Assembly: GCA_034521575.1 (NCBI GenBank)
Contig: JAXHMJ010000005.1
Coordinates: forward strand, 1-64,000
Direction of reading: 5' to 3'
DNA length: 64,000 bases
Origin: a candidate division KSB1 bacterium
GTDB lineage: Bacteria; Zhuqueibacterota; Zhuqueibacteria; Residuimicrobiales; Krinioviventaceae
Shown: piece after piece, positions 1 to 8,443 of the stretch
How positions within the stretch are numbered: position 1 is the stretch's first letter
How the letters are laid out: the number at the start of each line of letters is the position of its first letter
Made by a program: the position numbers and the translations under genes
The notes under the pieces: model-generated
Told to the model about the DNA's origin: nothing
Databases searched by the model: none
The model's input: the letters and a program-made list of their open reading frames with translations, nothing else

Positions 1-1
1 A

Positions 2-1237
2 ATCCGCGGGCGTCCAGACGCGTTCATCAAGGGCTATAGCCGCCGCAACGGTCAGTTTATGCGCAATTTCTACTGGAGTCAGCCGGCGTACGATATTTCA
101 AGGCATCTGCTCAAACCGGAAGAAGACTGGATGCTGCCCATCGATCATCCGGATGTACTGGCGCTGCAGGAAGAACTGAAACGCGTACTGCGGTTCTGGA
201 TGGATATGGGCGCTGACGGATTCCGCGCCGATATGGCAGGCGCTCTGGTCAAAACCGCCAATATCACCGGCAATGATCAGTTTTTCAACACGCACGAAGA
301 CGGAACCAAAATTTTCTGGAGCAAAATTCGGGAGATTCTGGATACCGAATATCCGGGATCGTTTATGGTGGCGGAATGGTCGCATCCGAAATCCGCACTG
401 GACGGCGGCGGGTTTCACGCTGATTTTTATCATTGGTTCCACGGCTATCATGACCTGCTGCAGAAGGAATCCTGGCGAATCCTGAACGGACATTCCGAGG
501 GCCACAGCTATTTTGACAAACAAGGCAAGGGCAATATTACCAATTTTCTGGCAAGTTATATGGATCAGTACAAAAAAACGGTGGGACACGGGTATATCAA
601 CCTGCCGCTGGGCAATCATGATCTGTCGCGTCTGAACATCAAACGCTCGACGGATGATCTGGAAGCCATTTATGCATTCAACCTGACCATGCCCGGTATT
701 CCGTTTATTTTTTACGGCAACGAAATCGGAATGCGTCAGCTTTACGGCCTGCCCTACGTGGAAGGCGCCTACAAACCGCGCGCCGGCGGCCGTACCCCGA
801 TGCAATGGGATGACGGCATCAATCGCGGTTTTTCCACCGCCGATCCTGACCAACTCTACCTGCCGGTGGATACGGCGGATGACGCGCCCAATGTCAAAGA
901 CCAGGAAACCGATCCCAACTCGCTGCTCAATCGGGTGCGACGCCTGATCGAGTTAAAAAAGAGCGAACCGGCGTTCACCGCTTATGCCGAATTTGTGCCG
1001 GTTTATGCGGTGGAAAACGAATATCCGTTCATCTATGCGCGCGCCAATGGCGATGATATGGCCCTGGTCGTCCTCAACCCGCGTGAAAAAGCCGCAGACG
1101 CCGAGTTTGATCTGAAACCGGCCGTGTCCCAACTGATACTTTTGGCAGGAAACGAAATAAAAATCAAACGCAACGGCACGTCGTACAATCTCAGTATACC
1201 GGGCCGCAGTTATGCGATTTACAAGATGATCAAATAA
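2..1237 (+). CDS. GH13 alpha-amylase-family glycoside hydrolase (5' end outside window)
   Basis: The reading frame is open to the left edge, so only the C-terminal ~411 residues are visible. The catalytic (beta/alpha)8-barrel motifs of GH13 are present: GFRADMAGAL carries the nucleophile Asp, MVAEWSHP the acid/base Glu, and LGNHDLSRL the transition-state Asp. GRTPMQWDDG and a C-terminal beta-domain follow, as in alpha-glucosidases, oligo-1,6-glucosidases and trehalose-synthase-like enzymes. It probably hydrolyses or transfers alpha-glucosyl units. It lies on the opposite strand from the treXYZ operon and ends in a strong hairpin. Exact substrate cannot be assigned without the N-terminus. Confidence 0.9.
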   Translation: MRGRPDAFIKGYSRRNGQFMRNFYWSQPAYDISRHLLKPEEDWMLPIDHPDVLALQEELKRVLRFWMDMGADGFRADMAGALVKTANITGNDQFFNTHEDGTKIFWSKIREILDTEYPGSFMVAEWSHPKSALDGGGFHADFYHWFHGYHDLLQKESWRILNGHSEGHSYFDKQGKGNITNFLASYMDQYKKTVGHGYINLPLGNHDLSRLNIKRSTDDLEAIYAFNLTMPGIPFIFYGNEIGMRQLYGLPYVEGAYKPRAGGRTPMQWDDGINRGFSTADPDQLYLPVDTADDAPNVKDQETDPNSLLNRVRRLIELKKSEPAFTAYAEFVPVYAVENEYPFIYARANGDDMALVVLNPREKAADAEFDLKPAVSQLILLAGNEIKIKRNGTSYNLSIPGRSYAIYKMIK

Positions 1238-1246
1238 ATCATTTTT

Positions 1247-1293
1247 ATAGACAGCACAGTTCACACAAATTAGCGATGATCTGTGCTGTCTAT
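1247..1293 (+). terminator. Inverted repeat downstream of GH13 gene, probable terminator
   Basis: A perfect 13-bp inverted repeat (ATAGACAGCACAG at 1247-1259 and its complement at 1281-1293) with a 21-nt loop starts 10 bp after the GH13 stop codon. No long U-tract follows, so it is either a factor-assisted terminator or an mRNA-end hairpin. Confidence 0.55.
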
Positions 1294-1310
1294 GACTTTA
1301 ATTAAAAGGA

Positions 1311-1518
1311 ATGAAAATGAAACCAAGTCGTCATTCATCAAGCAGAAGAAGGAGGATACTGGGCCAAGGTACCCTCCATCCCCGGATGTGCAACCCAGGG
1401 AGAATCATTTGACGAGCTGTTAAATAATCTCTATGAAGCGGTCGAAGGTTGCTTGTCAGTAGACGTTCAGGATATTGTTGCATCTGAAAACGATAAAATC
1501 ATGGACATTGCCGTTTGA
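1311..1518 (+). pseudogene. HicB-family antitoxin remnant, frameshifted at its start
   Basis: From 1324 the frame reads QVVIHQAEEGGYWAKVP, then PSIPGCATQGESFDELL and NLYEAVEGCL, the typical HicB fold (partial RNase H-like domain of type II HicAB antitoxins). The only good start, ATG AAA ATG AAA at 1311 after a purine-rich AAAGGA, is in another frame, and TGA sits directly upstream of the conserved frame. About two bases seem to be missing after the initiation codons. No HicA toxin gene is adjacent. It reads as an orphan, inactivated antitoxin. Confidence 0.7.
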
Positions 1519-1530
1519 AAGGTATAAAAG

Positions 1531-2428
1531 ATGCAAAGCCGGAAATTTATGTTGAATATCACCATGGCAATTTTCCTGTCACATGCTCTGTCTGCTCACG
1601 AGAACAGCACTGAATCTGAATCAATCGGCCTTTCTCAGGTTTCAGAACAGGGGTTACAGGATGAAATTATGCTGCACCCCCTTGATGCCAATACAGCATA
1701 TACACTCAAGAAAGGCGAATGGATTTATGCACAATCCCCGACGAATTTTCCGGTTCCGAGCTGGGCATGGGTGGGATTGACAGACTGGCTTACTGCTGAA
1801 ATAGATTTCCTCCCACTGCTGGGGGGATTAATTGTTGAGCCTCATTTACCCATCCCCAGTTTGAATTTTCGATTCAAAATTTTAGAGAAAAATCATTTGA
1901 TACCGGCCGTGTGTTTTGAAACAATGTTTCAGTATTTTTATAAAGAGCTTAATGTAAATGAAGAAAAAGATGGTAAAGTTGATCTAATACGCAAAGGCAC
2001 GAGTTCCGTCAATCAGTTTCATTTATCCTGGAATCCTCTTGCTAACTGTTACATCCATGCCTCAACAGGTTTTATTTATTCACATTCGATACATATTCAA
2101 AGCAAAACAACACAGAAAAGGAAGACACTTTTCCGATGAAATCAACCTCAATACCGCTATCGGAATCGACTATCGTCCCAAACCATGGATTTCATTCCAC
2201 CTTAACTATTCCAATGGTTCAACCTTTTCCTATTTTGATCATGTACCGGGGAAAATTCAGTATTGCTATGGTTTTCGGATGGCTCCATTTTATCGATCCA
2301 GGAGAGCATTTTTACGTAATCTGAGGTTAGAGTTTCCAATAATTGATATGTTTTTTCCCGATGCACAGGAACGCATTACCTATTATGGTATTTTTATGCC
2401 GTTTATCTATTGGCAATGGGACTGGTAA
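1531..2428 (+). pseudogene. Putative outer-membrane beta-barrel protein, frameshifted
   Basis: The first part (1531-2139, 202 aa) begins with a signal-peptide-like stretch (MLNITMAIFLSHALSA) and has alternating hydrophobic/aromatic strands. Near 2100-2120 the coding sense passes to another frame, which continues in the same style (EINLNTAIGIDYRPKPW... to 2428) and ends in ...FIYWQWDW, an aromatic C-terminus typical of outer-membrane barrels. Together the two parts would give a protein of about 298 residues. I do not recognise the family. The break may be a true mutation or an indel error in a purine run. Confidence 0.5.
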
Positions 2429-2480
2429 CCATTCCAGTGCAGACGTTTGGCAGAGGAGTGCTTGACATATTATGACAAAT

Positions 2481-2732
2481 TCAATTAAAAAAATTGTGCA
2501 GAATTAATAAAATAAACTCATTTGCATCCGGCAGGGTTATCACACCGCCAGTGTTCGCAATCACCAGGATTTCATCGCCGATCTTTTTTTGTATCAGTTC
2601 CGCCTGACGGTATCGATACTCATCCGGCAGCCAGTAAAATGCCGGTACGCCCGGGGCCACCTCCCGGTACCCGCCGGCTACTGTTACGGCACAAAACCCC
2701 GGTTTACCAGATTCATCGCCCGGATCACCACT
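2481..2732 (-). pseudogene. Unassigned coding remnant
   Basis: On the minus strand a frame without an ATG start reads GDPGDESGKPGFCAVTVAGG, then a segment containing FYWLPDEYRYRQAELIQKK and GDEILVIANTGGVITLPDAN, and stops at 2481. The composition is protein-like, but I cannot name the family. It overlaps the end of the DUF429 remnant in another frame, so either the two genes were joined by a deletion or an indel hides a longer gene. Confidence 0.35.
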
Positions 2733-3114
2733 TCACAATGACGGCCATATCCTCGCTGTTGCGCTTTGCGCGGCTGCCAGGACAGACTTTTGCGATCCCA
2801 GTGATGCAAGCGCAGTACGGGAAGCGGCTGCCGGGCGCATCAATGCCGATTGCCACTCTATCCGGAGACGAGGCAACCGCATCTATCAATGCATCCCGCA
2901 GCCGGTTTGCGGTTTGTTGCGGGAAATCATAATCAATCCAGCCGGAGCCTGAATATTTTCCGTCCCGTGACGTTGCAAACCAGGCGCATCCGCGCTTGAT
3001 CTGTACGTCAATTCCGATACAAAACCGTATCGAGTTATAATGCGCCGGCCAGGACGCTGATTTATTGACCGCCGAATGCAGACCAGCACGATATTTATAG
3101 GGCACCTCACTCAT
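2684..3114 (-). pseudogene. DUF429-family protein, frameshifted and truncated
   Basis: The start ATG at 3114 overlaps the end of mscS, implying translational coupling as last gene of the tre operon. Residues RFCIGIDVQIKRGCAWFA and AIGIDAP match the N-terminal half of DUF429 (RNase H-like fold). After GIDAP the conserved sense moves one frame over (RQPLPVLRLHHWDRK... RKAQQRGYGRHCEVVI, RAMNLVN) until a stop at 2684. One extra C in the CCC run near 2855 would restore it. The final third expected of the family is missing. Function of the family is unknown. Confidence 0.6.
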
Positions 3115-4024
3115 GATCAGAGCCCGGCGCCGACTGGACATGCACATCCAATGGCGGCGCGCTGCCGTCTTTGTCCTGTCCGGCATAAAAGGTAACGTGC
3201 GGGAACGGGATCTCGATATTGCGTTCGTCAAAGGTTTTTTTCAGTCGGCGATTGTATTCACGCGCCACCCGCCATTGCTTGATCGGCCTGGTTGTCGTGT
3301 ATGCCTTGATCACCACAGCGGAATCCGCAAATTCATCCACCCCCAGCATGGTCAGCGGCTCTGTGATATCATCTTTAAAGTCATCGTCCTGACGCAGTTC
3401 CTCATGCACCTCCCGCATCACCTGCATGACTTGATCCACATCCTCCCGATAGGCGACACCGACTTTGAAAACATAACGAGAAAAGCCTTTGGTCATATTG
3501 GTGACCACGGAAATTTCACCATTGGGAACAAAATGTACATTGCCGCCCAGGTCACGAAGCGTGGTCATTTTCAGATTGATTTTCTCAACCATACCGGCTT
3601 TGCCGGCCACATCCACCACATCGCCAACACGAATCTGATCTTCGAGTAGAATAAAAAATCCGCTGATGATATCCTTGACCAGACTCTGGGCGCCGAAACC
3701 AATAGCAAGACCTAAAACACCGGCAGCGGCCAGAATCGGCCCGATTTCCACGCCGACCTGATCCAGAATCATAATGGCGCCGATGAGTAATACCGCTATA
3801 TTGATCACATATTTCAGAATCTGTGCCAGCGTATCACTGCGTTTCTGAAACTCGGCGTCATCGTGGTATTTGCCGGCGCGTTTGGTCACGGAACTGAAAA
3901 AACGGTCCGCCACCATAGACGAGTAGCGCAGAAAAATGGCCATGACAATCAGTACCAGTACAACCTGAACGCCCGTGTTCAGAAACCAGTCACCGGTTTG
4001 TTTTAATAACGCGTCAAAATTCAT
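3107..4024 (-). CDS. mscS: MscS-family small-conductance mechanosensitive channel
   Basis: 305 aa, near the E. coli MscS length. Three hydrophobic segments (about residues 15-35, 68-90, 92-112) are followed by the pore-helix type sequence AAGVLGLAIGFGAQSLVKD and by GFFILLEDQIRVGDVVDV, the beginning of the cytoplasmic beta domain. The channel opens under membrane tension and releases small solutes during osmotic downshock. Its ATG at 4024 overlaps the treZ stop as ATGA, so it is translated with the trehalose synthesis enzymes. Trehalose is a compatible solute, so pairing its synthesis with an emergency release valve makes sense (inference). Confidence 0.93.
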   Translation of the reverse strand: MNFDALLKQTGDWFLNTGVQVVLVLIVMAIFLRYSSMVADRFFSSVTKRAGKYHDDAEFQKRSDTLAQILKYVINIAVLLIGAIMILDQVGVEIGPILAAAGVLGLAIGFGAQSLVKDIISGFFILLEDQIRVGDVVDVAGKAGMVEKINLKMTTLRDLGGNVHFVPNGEISVVTNMTKGFSRYVFKVGVAYREDVDQVMQVMREVHEELRQDDDFKDDITEPLTMLGVDEFADSAVVIKAYTTTRPIKQWRVAREYNRRLKKTFDERNIEIPFPHVTFYAGQDKDGSAPPLDVHVQSAPGSDHE

Positions 4025-5793
4025 TTCATATTCTCCAGTTGTTGTGCATCAGACGATTCTCCCATACAATAAATAATCACAGACTCTGCAGGCAAAGTCA
4101 CGGAATCCGCTTTGATCACGATCGAATCCCTCGATTTCAGCAGTACGTTGGCTCTATCCGCATGCGGGGCATTGAGTTTAGTCTTTTCAGCGCCCGTGTT
4201 ACAAATCACAACCACACGTCCGCGCTGAACCCGGAGCCAGGTATGCTGCTCATCAAAATCAATTTGAACCGAATCGCGGTCGCCGTTTATCAACTCGGGA
4301 TACGTGTTGCGGATTCGAATCAATGCTTTGTACCAATTTAAAATATCTTCATGCTCCGGCTCGCTGCGTTCCTCCCAGTTCAGCCGCGACGCTTCAAACG
4401 TATCAATGTCCTGGGGATTGGGAATTTCTTCTTCCCAGCCGAACTCGGAAAATTCCCGCCGACGGCCTTGGGTTACCGCCTCGCCCAGGTCTTGTTCCGG
4501 ATGGCTGGTGAAATAATAAAACGGAGTAGAGGCCGCCCATTCTTCTCCCTGAAACACCAGCGGAATGTAAGGCGATGTGAACAGCAGGGCAGCCGCCTGT
4601 TTGAGTGCGTTGATGCCGGCCAGATGATGCAGCCGCTCCCCATAGGCGCGGTTCCCGACTTGATCGTGGTTTTGTAAAAAGGTCACGAACCGGTCTCCGG
4701 GCAAATCACCAACCGGTCGGCCATGCCGACGGTTGCGAAATGAAGAGTATCGCCCGTCGTTAATAAAGGCATGTTTCAATGCTTTGGCAACAGCTGCAAG
4801 TGTTCCAAAATCAATATAATAGCCGATTCGTTCACCTGTATAAAAGGCATGCAAGGCATGATGAATATCGTCCGTCCATTGCGCATCCAGCCCGTATCCG
4901 CCGGCCTGCAGCGGACGGATCAGCCGCGGATCATTCAGATCACTTTCCGCAATCACCGGCAACTCTTTGCCCAGACGCACTGACAACGCACTGACATCGT
5001 GCTTGAGCAATTCCAAAAAATGTACAGCGGACTGGTCGAAAATGCTGTGCACGGCGTCCACGCGCAGACCATCCATATGATAATCGCGCAGCCACATCAA
5101 TGCATTATCGATAAAAAACCGCCGCACCTCATCGCTGCCGGACCCGTCCAGATTGACCGCATCGCCCCAGGGTGTATGGTAGCGGTTGGAAAAATACGGA
5201 CCGAACCGGGCGAGATAATTTCCGGATGGTCCCAGATGATTATACACCACATCCAGAATCACGGCCAAACCGCGCTGATGGCAGGCATCGACAAACATTT
5301 TAAGGCCATGCGGACCGCCGTAGGCATGATGCGGCGCGTACAAATCCACGCCGTCATAGCCCCAGCCGCGGTCACCGGAGAACTCGTTCACCGGCATGAG
5401 TTCCACATGCGTGATACCCAGCTCCGCCAGATCATTTAGACGCTCAACAGCCGATTCAAAGGTACCGCCGTCTGTAAACGTGCCGATATGAAGTTCATAG
5501 AGCAGCGCAGAGCCGAGAGGCGGCGGACGCCACCCCTGATCTCCCCATGTATATTTTGCATGATCGACCCAGGCGGACAGATCATGCACGCCGCCGGGCT
5601 GCCAGGGTGAGCGCGGATCCGGCAGCACCTGTTCGTCATTATTGATCAGAAACCCGTAACGGTCGCCATGTTTCAGACCGCTAACCGAGACGGTCCACCA
5701 GCCGTTGTGTGTCTCCGTCATATCCAGGGTTTGATCAGACAGGCGCAATCGCATGCGTTCCGCATGCGGCGCCCATATTCTGAATGGATTCAT
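4021..5793 (-). CDS. treZ: Malto-oligosyltrehalose trehalohydrolase
   Basis: 590 aa from the ATG at 5793 (MNPFRIWAPHAERMRL), chosen because GGGAGGAAT lies just upstream inside the end of treY; an upstream in-frame start at 5862 would be buried in treY. An N-terminal CBM48-like domain is followed by the GH13 barrel with motifs GLRVDAVHSI, VIAESDLND and TFLQNHDQVGNR. It cleaves the glycosidic bond next to the terminal trehalosyl unit made by TreY and releases free trehalose in the cytoplasm. The gene is followed by mscS with a 4-base overlap. Intact and of usual length. Confidence 0.95.
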   Translation of the reverse strand: MNPFRIWAPHAERMRLRLSDQTLDMTETHNGWWTVSVSGLKHGDRYGFLINNDEQVLPDPRSPWQPGGVHDLSAWVDHAKYTWGDQGWRPPPLGSALLYELHIGTFTDGGTFESAVERLNDLAELGITHVELMPVNEFSGDRGWGYDGVDLYAPHHAYGGPHGLKMFVDACHQRGLAVILDVVYNHLGPSGNYLARFGPYFSNRYHTPWGDAVNLDGSGSDEVRRFFIDNALMWLRDYHMDGLRVDAVHSIFDQSAVHFLELLKHDVSALSVRLGKELPVIAESDLNDPRLIRPLQAGGYGLDAQWTDDIHHALHAFYTGERIGYYIDFGTLAAVAKALKHAFINDGRYSSFRNRRHGRPVGDLPGDRFVTFLQNHDQVGNRAYGERLHHLAGINALKQAAALLFTSPYIPLVFQGEEWAASTPFYYFTSHPEQDLGEAVTQGRRREFSEFGWEEEIPNPQDIDTFEASRLNWEERSEPEHEDILNWYKALIRIRNTYPELINGDRDSVQIDFDEQHTWLRVQRGRVVVICNTGAEKTKLNAPHADRANVLLKSRDSIVIKADSVTLPAESVIIYCMGESSDAQQLENMK

Positions 5794-5794
5794 A

Positions 5795-8443
5795 CTATTC
5801 CTCCCGTATAAAACAAGCCATCGGAAACGTGGCCAAAAGTTCCTGAACGGCATAACTCCCACCCTGCCGGATTTCGTCTGTCAGTGCATTTTGCCAGTCG
5901 CCTTCCGGCAAGGTAAAACGGGTTTCAGGCCATTCACCTTTGTTGGTCATCCACCAGCGCGGGACCAGAACCACAATACGGGTTCCGCGTCGGTAAGCAA
6001 TAAAGCTGTCTTTGTGCTCGCCTTCCACCTGCATAGGGGTATAACCGCCGTTTGCAAATTCTTTGGAATATTGGGAGCGTATTTTTAGCACCCGCCGAAT
6101 CAGCCAGAGTTTAACGGTTCCATCCTGCAGATGCGCAAGCGCCTGCGCCGCGTTCAGTTTATTGCACGATTTCAGCAGTTTGGCACGCCGTTGAAAATCC
6201 ACGGGCCGCCGGTTGTCCGGGTCTACCAGACTGTAATCCCAGAGCTCAGTCCCCTGATACATATCCGGTATGCCTGGAGCCGTGCATTTCAGCAGGGTTT
6301 GTGCGAGAGAGTTCATATAACCGGCGGTCTTGATGTCATCGACAAATGACTCGATGTTTTTGATGCAAGATTTATCCGCATAAACCTGCTCGATAAAATC
6401 AACGACTGCTTTTTCATATTCCTCATTCTGGTCGGTCCATGAGGTGTACACCTTGGCTTCCCGAATCGCTTTTTGCATATAATCGAGCATACGCTGTTTG
6501 TCAACCGGCCAGGCTCCAATCAGATTTTGATAGAACAGATACTCGGTGTTGAAATCCGGATACTCGTTTTGTTTGTATTGAGCATTCTTCTGCATCCAGT
6601 CGCGTACCGCGCTGATCCACTGATCCGGGATCTCGGACAGCACATTCAAACGGCTGCGCACATCTTCGCTGCGTTTGGTATCATGCGTAGACAAGGTCAG
6701 CAGCGCATCCGGCCAGTGACGCTGTATTTCGCTGTTGTGCTCGTGAAAATCCTTTAAAGGGCGACCGAATTGATCCGGCGAACCGCCCACTTCATTCAGA
6801 GAAACCAGCCGATTGTAAACATAAAAGGTGGTGTCTTCCACGCCCTTGGCCATAACCGGAGCGGAAAACTGCTGAAAGCGCATGACAAATGTGCTCTCCC
6901 GTTCACCCCGAATGCGCAGCATCAGAATATCGCGAATAAACTCAAACAGGTCCACGCCCAAATCTTTACGATTCTCACGCGCGCGCCCGACCGCCTCTTC
7001 AATATACCGAATATCATTATCCGAAATTTCATATTCTTCCGCCTGTACATAAGTCCGATACACCGGAAAACAGGCGGCAATCTCGCGAATCGCCTGGTGC
7101 ACCTGGCCACGGTTATAATCGCGATGCCGGCGATGACCTTCGGCGATTTCGAGCAGCAAGGCGGTCAATGTATTGACATCACTGCCCAGCATTTGCTGCA
7201 TCACCTGATGTTTTTTTTCATAGACAAGCTGTTCATAATCATTGTCCAGTCCGCTGTTCTCTGACCAGAATTCGGTGAACAGCTGCTCGTGTTCCGGCTG
7301 CACAAACAAACCGTTCACCAAATTGAGAAAATCATAACCACTGGTGCCGCTGATAGGCCAGGACTGTCTCAGATGCTCATCCGGTTCCAGTATCTTTTCC
7401 GCAAGCACCCAAAGCCCGGAATAGCGGTCGCTCAGCCGTTTGAAATAGGTGCGCGGGTCAAAAAGGCCGTCCGGATGGTCAATACGCAGACCCTCCACAT
7501 GCCCGTCTGCAATCAGCTTGAATATCAGCTGATGTGTATCCTGGAACACCTGTTCGTCTTCCATGCGTAGACCCACCAGACTCTGGATATCAAAAAAGCG
7601 GCGATAGGCAATTTCCTGTTCCGCCTTGCGCCAGAACGCGACGCGGTAATTCTGTTCACCGAACAACGCGTCCAGCGCGTCGGGATTCTGATTGATTTCC
7701 TCCACGACCTCGTCGATGATTTGCGCAATGCGTTCATTTTTTAGGCAGAGATTGTGCAGCAATTCACCGAGCACCTGTTTATCACGATGCCGGCGCTGCA
7801 CGCTTTTCCGGTCCGTGGCCGTGGCTACCGGCAGATTCTGCAGAGCTCCGGCGATAAAGGATATTTTTTCCGAATGACTGCGGTGAGCCACGGTTTCGAG
7901 CAGCGAGGCCAGAGACCGCGGCGAAACCGGAAATTCCACATCGTAATAGGTTATGGTAAACCAGCCCTGGTTGTGTGCCAGTTTAAACTCATTATTTTCC
8001 AGAACGCGGCCGTAATGATCGCCCAACACCGGCAGAAGCATCAAATTGCTGTACGGCGCGTTGGCCGGATCCCAGTCCACATCAAAATAGGACGCAAACC
8101 GGCTGGACGGGCCGTTCTCCAGAACATCCCACCACCAGGGGTTTTCCGGACCGGTGATGGCCATATGATTGGGCACCATATCCAGCAGCTGACTCATTTT
8201 TAGCTCGGCAAGACGTTCGCATAAACGCAAATACGCCTCTTCACCTCCCAGTTCCTGGTTCAGACGGGAAGGATCAACCACATCGTATCCGTGCGAACTG
8301 CCGGGCGCCGCCTGCAGAATCGGTGAACAATACAAATGGCTGACACCCAGGTCCTTCAGATAGCCGGCAATACCGGCTGCCTGGTCAAAATTAAAATTCT
8401 GATTCAATTGTACACGGTAAACCGCAGACGGTTCATATTTCAT
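5795..8443 (-). CDS. treY: Malto-oligosyltrehalose synthase
   Basis: 882 aa, GH13. It converts the reducing-end alpha-1,4 bond of maltooligosaccharides to the alpha,alpha-1,1 bond of trehalose by intramolecular transglycosylation. Motifs: LYCSPILQAAPGSSHGYDVV near the N-terminus, GLRIDHPDGLFDP (nucleophile), LAEKILEPDE (acid/base), TLSTHDTKRSEDVRSR, and the family insert EDTTFYVYNRL. The start ATG overlaps the treX stop by 11 bases (ATGAAATATGA shared). One base separates its stop from the treZ start codon. Intact. Confidence 0.96.
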   Translation of the reverse strand: MKYEPSAVYRVQLNQNFNFDQAAGIAGYLKDLGVSHLYCSPILQAAPGSSHGYDVVDPSRLNQELGGEEAYLRLCERLAELKMSQLLDMVPNHMAITGPENPWWWDVLENGPSSRFASYFDVDWDPANAPYSNLMLLPVLGDHYGRVLENNEFKLAHNQGWFTITYYDVEFPVSPRSLASLLETVAHRSHSEKISFIAGALQNLPVATATDRKSVQRRHRDKQVLGELLHNLCLKNERIAQIIDEVVEEINQNPDALDALFGEQNYRVAFWRKAEQEIAYRRFFDIQSLVGLRMEDEQVFQDTHQLIFKLIADGHVEGLRIDHPDGLFDPRTYFKRLSDRYSGLWVLAEKILEPDEHLRQSWPISGTSGYDFLNLVNGLFVQPEHEQLFTEFWSENSGLDNDYEQLVYEKKHQVMQQMLGSDVNTLTALLLEIAEGHRRHRDYNRGQVHQAIREIAACFPVYRTYVQAEEYEISDNDIRYIEEAVGRARENRKDLGVDLFEFIRDILMLRIRGERESTFVMRFQQFSAPVMAKGVEDTTFYVYNRLVSLNEVGGSPDQFGRPLKDFHEHNSEIQRHWPDALLTLSTHDTKRSEDVRSRLNVLSEIPDQWISAVRDWMQKNAQYKQNEYPDFNTEYLFYQNLIGAWPVDKQRMLDYMQKAIREAKVYTSWTDQNEEYEKAVVDFIEQVYADKSCIKNIESFVDDIKTAGYMNSLAQTLLKCTAPGIPDMYQGTELWDYSLVDPDNRRPVDFQRRAKLLKSCNKLNAAQALAHLQDGTVKLWLIRRVLKIRSQYSKEFANGGYTPMQVEGEHKDSFIAYRRGTRIVVLVPRWWMTNKGEWPETRFTLPEGDWQNALTDEIRQGGSYAVQELLATFPMACFIREE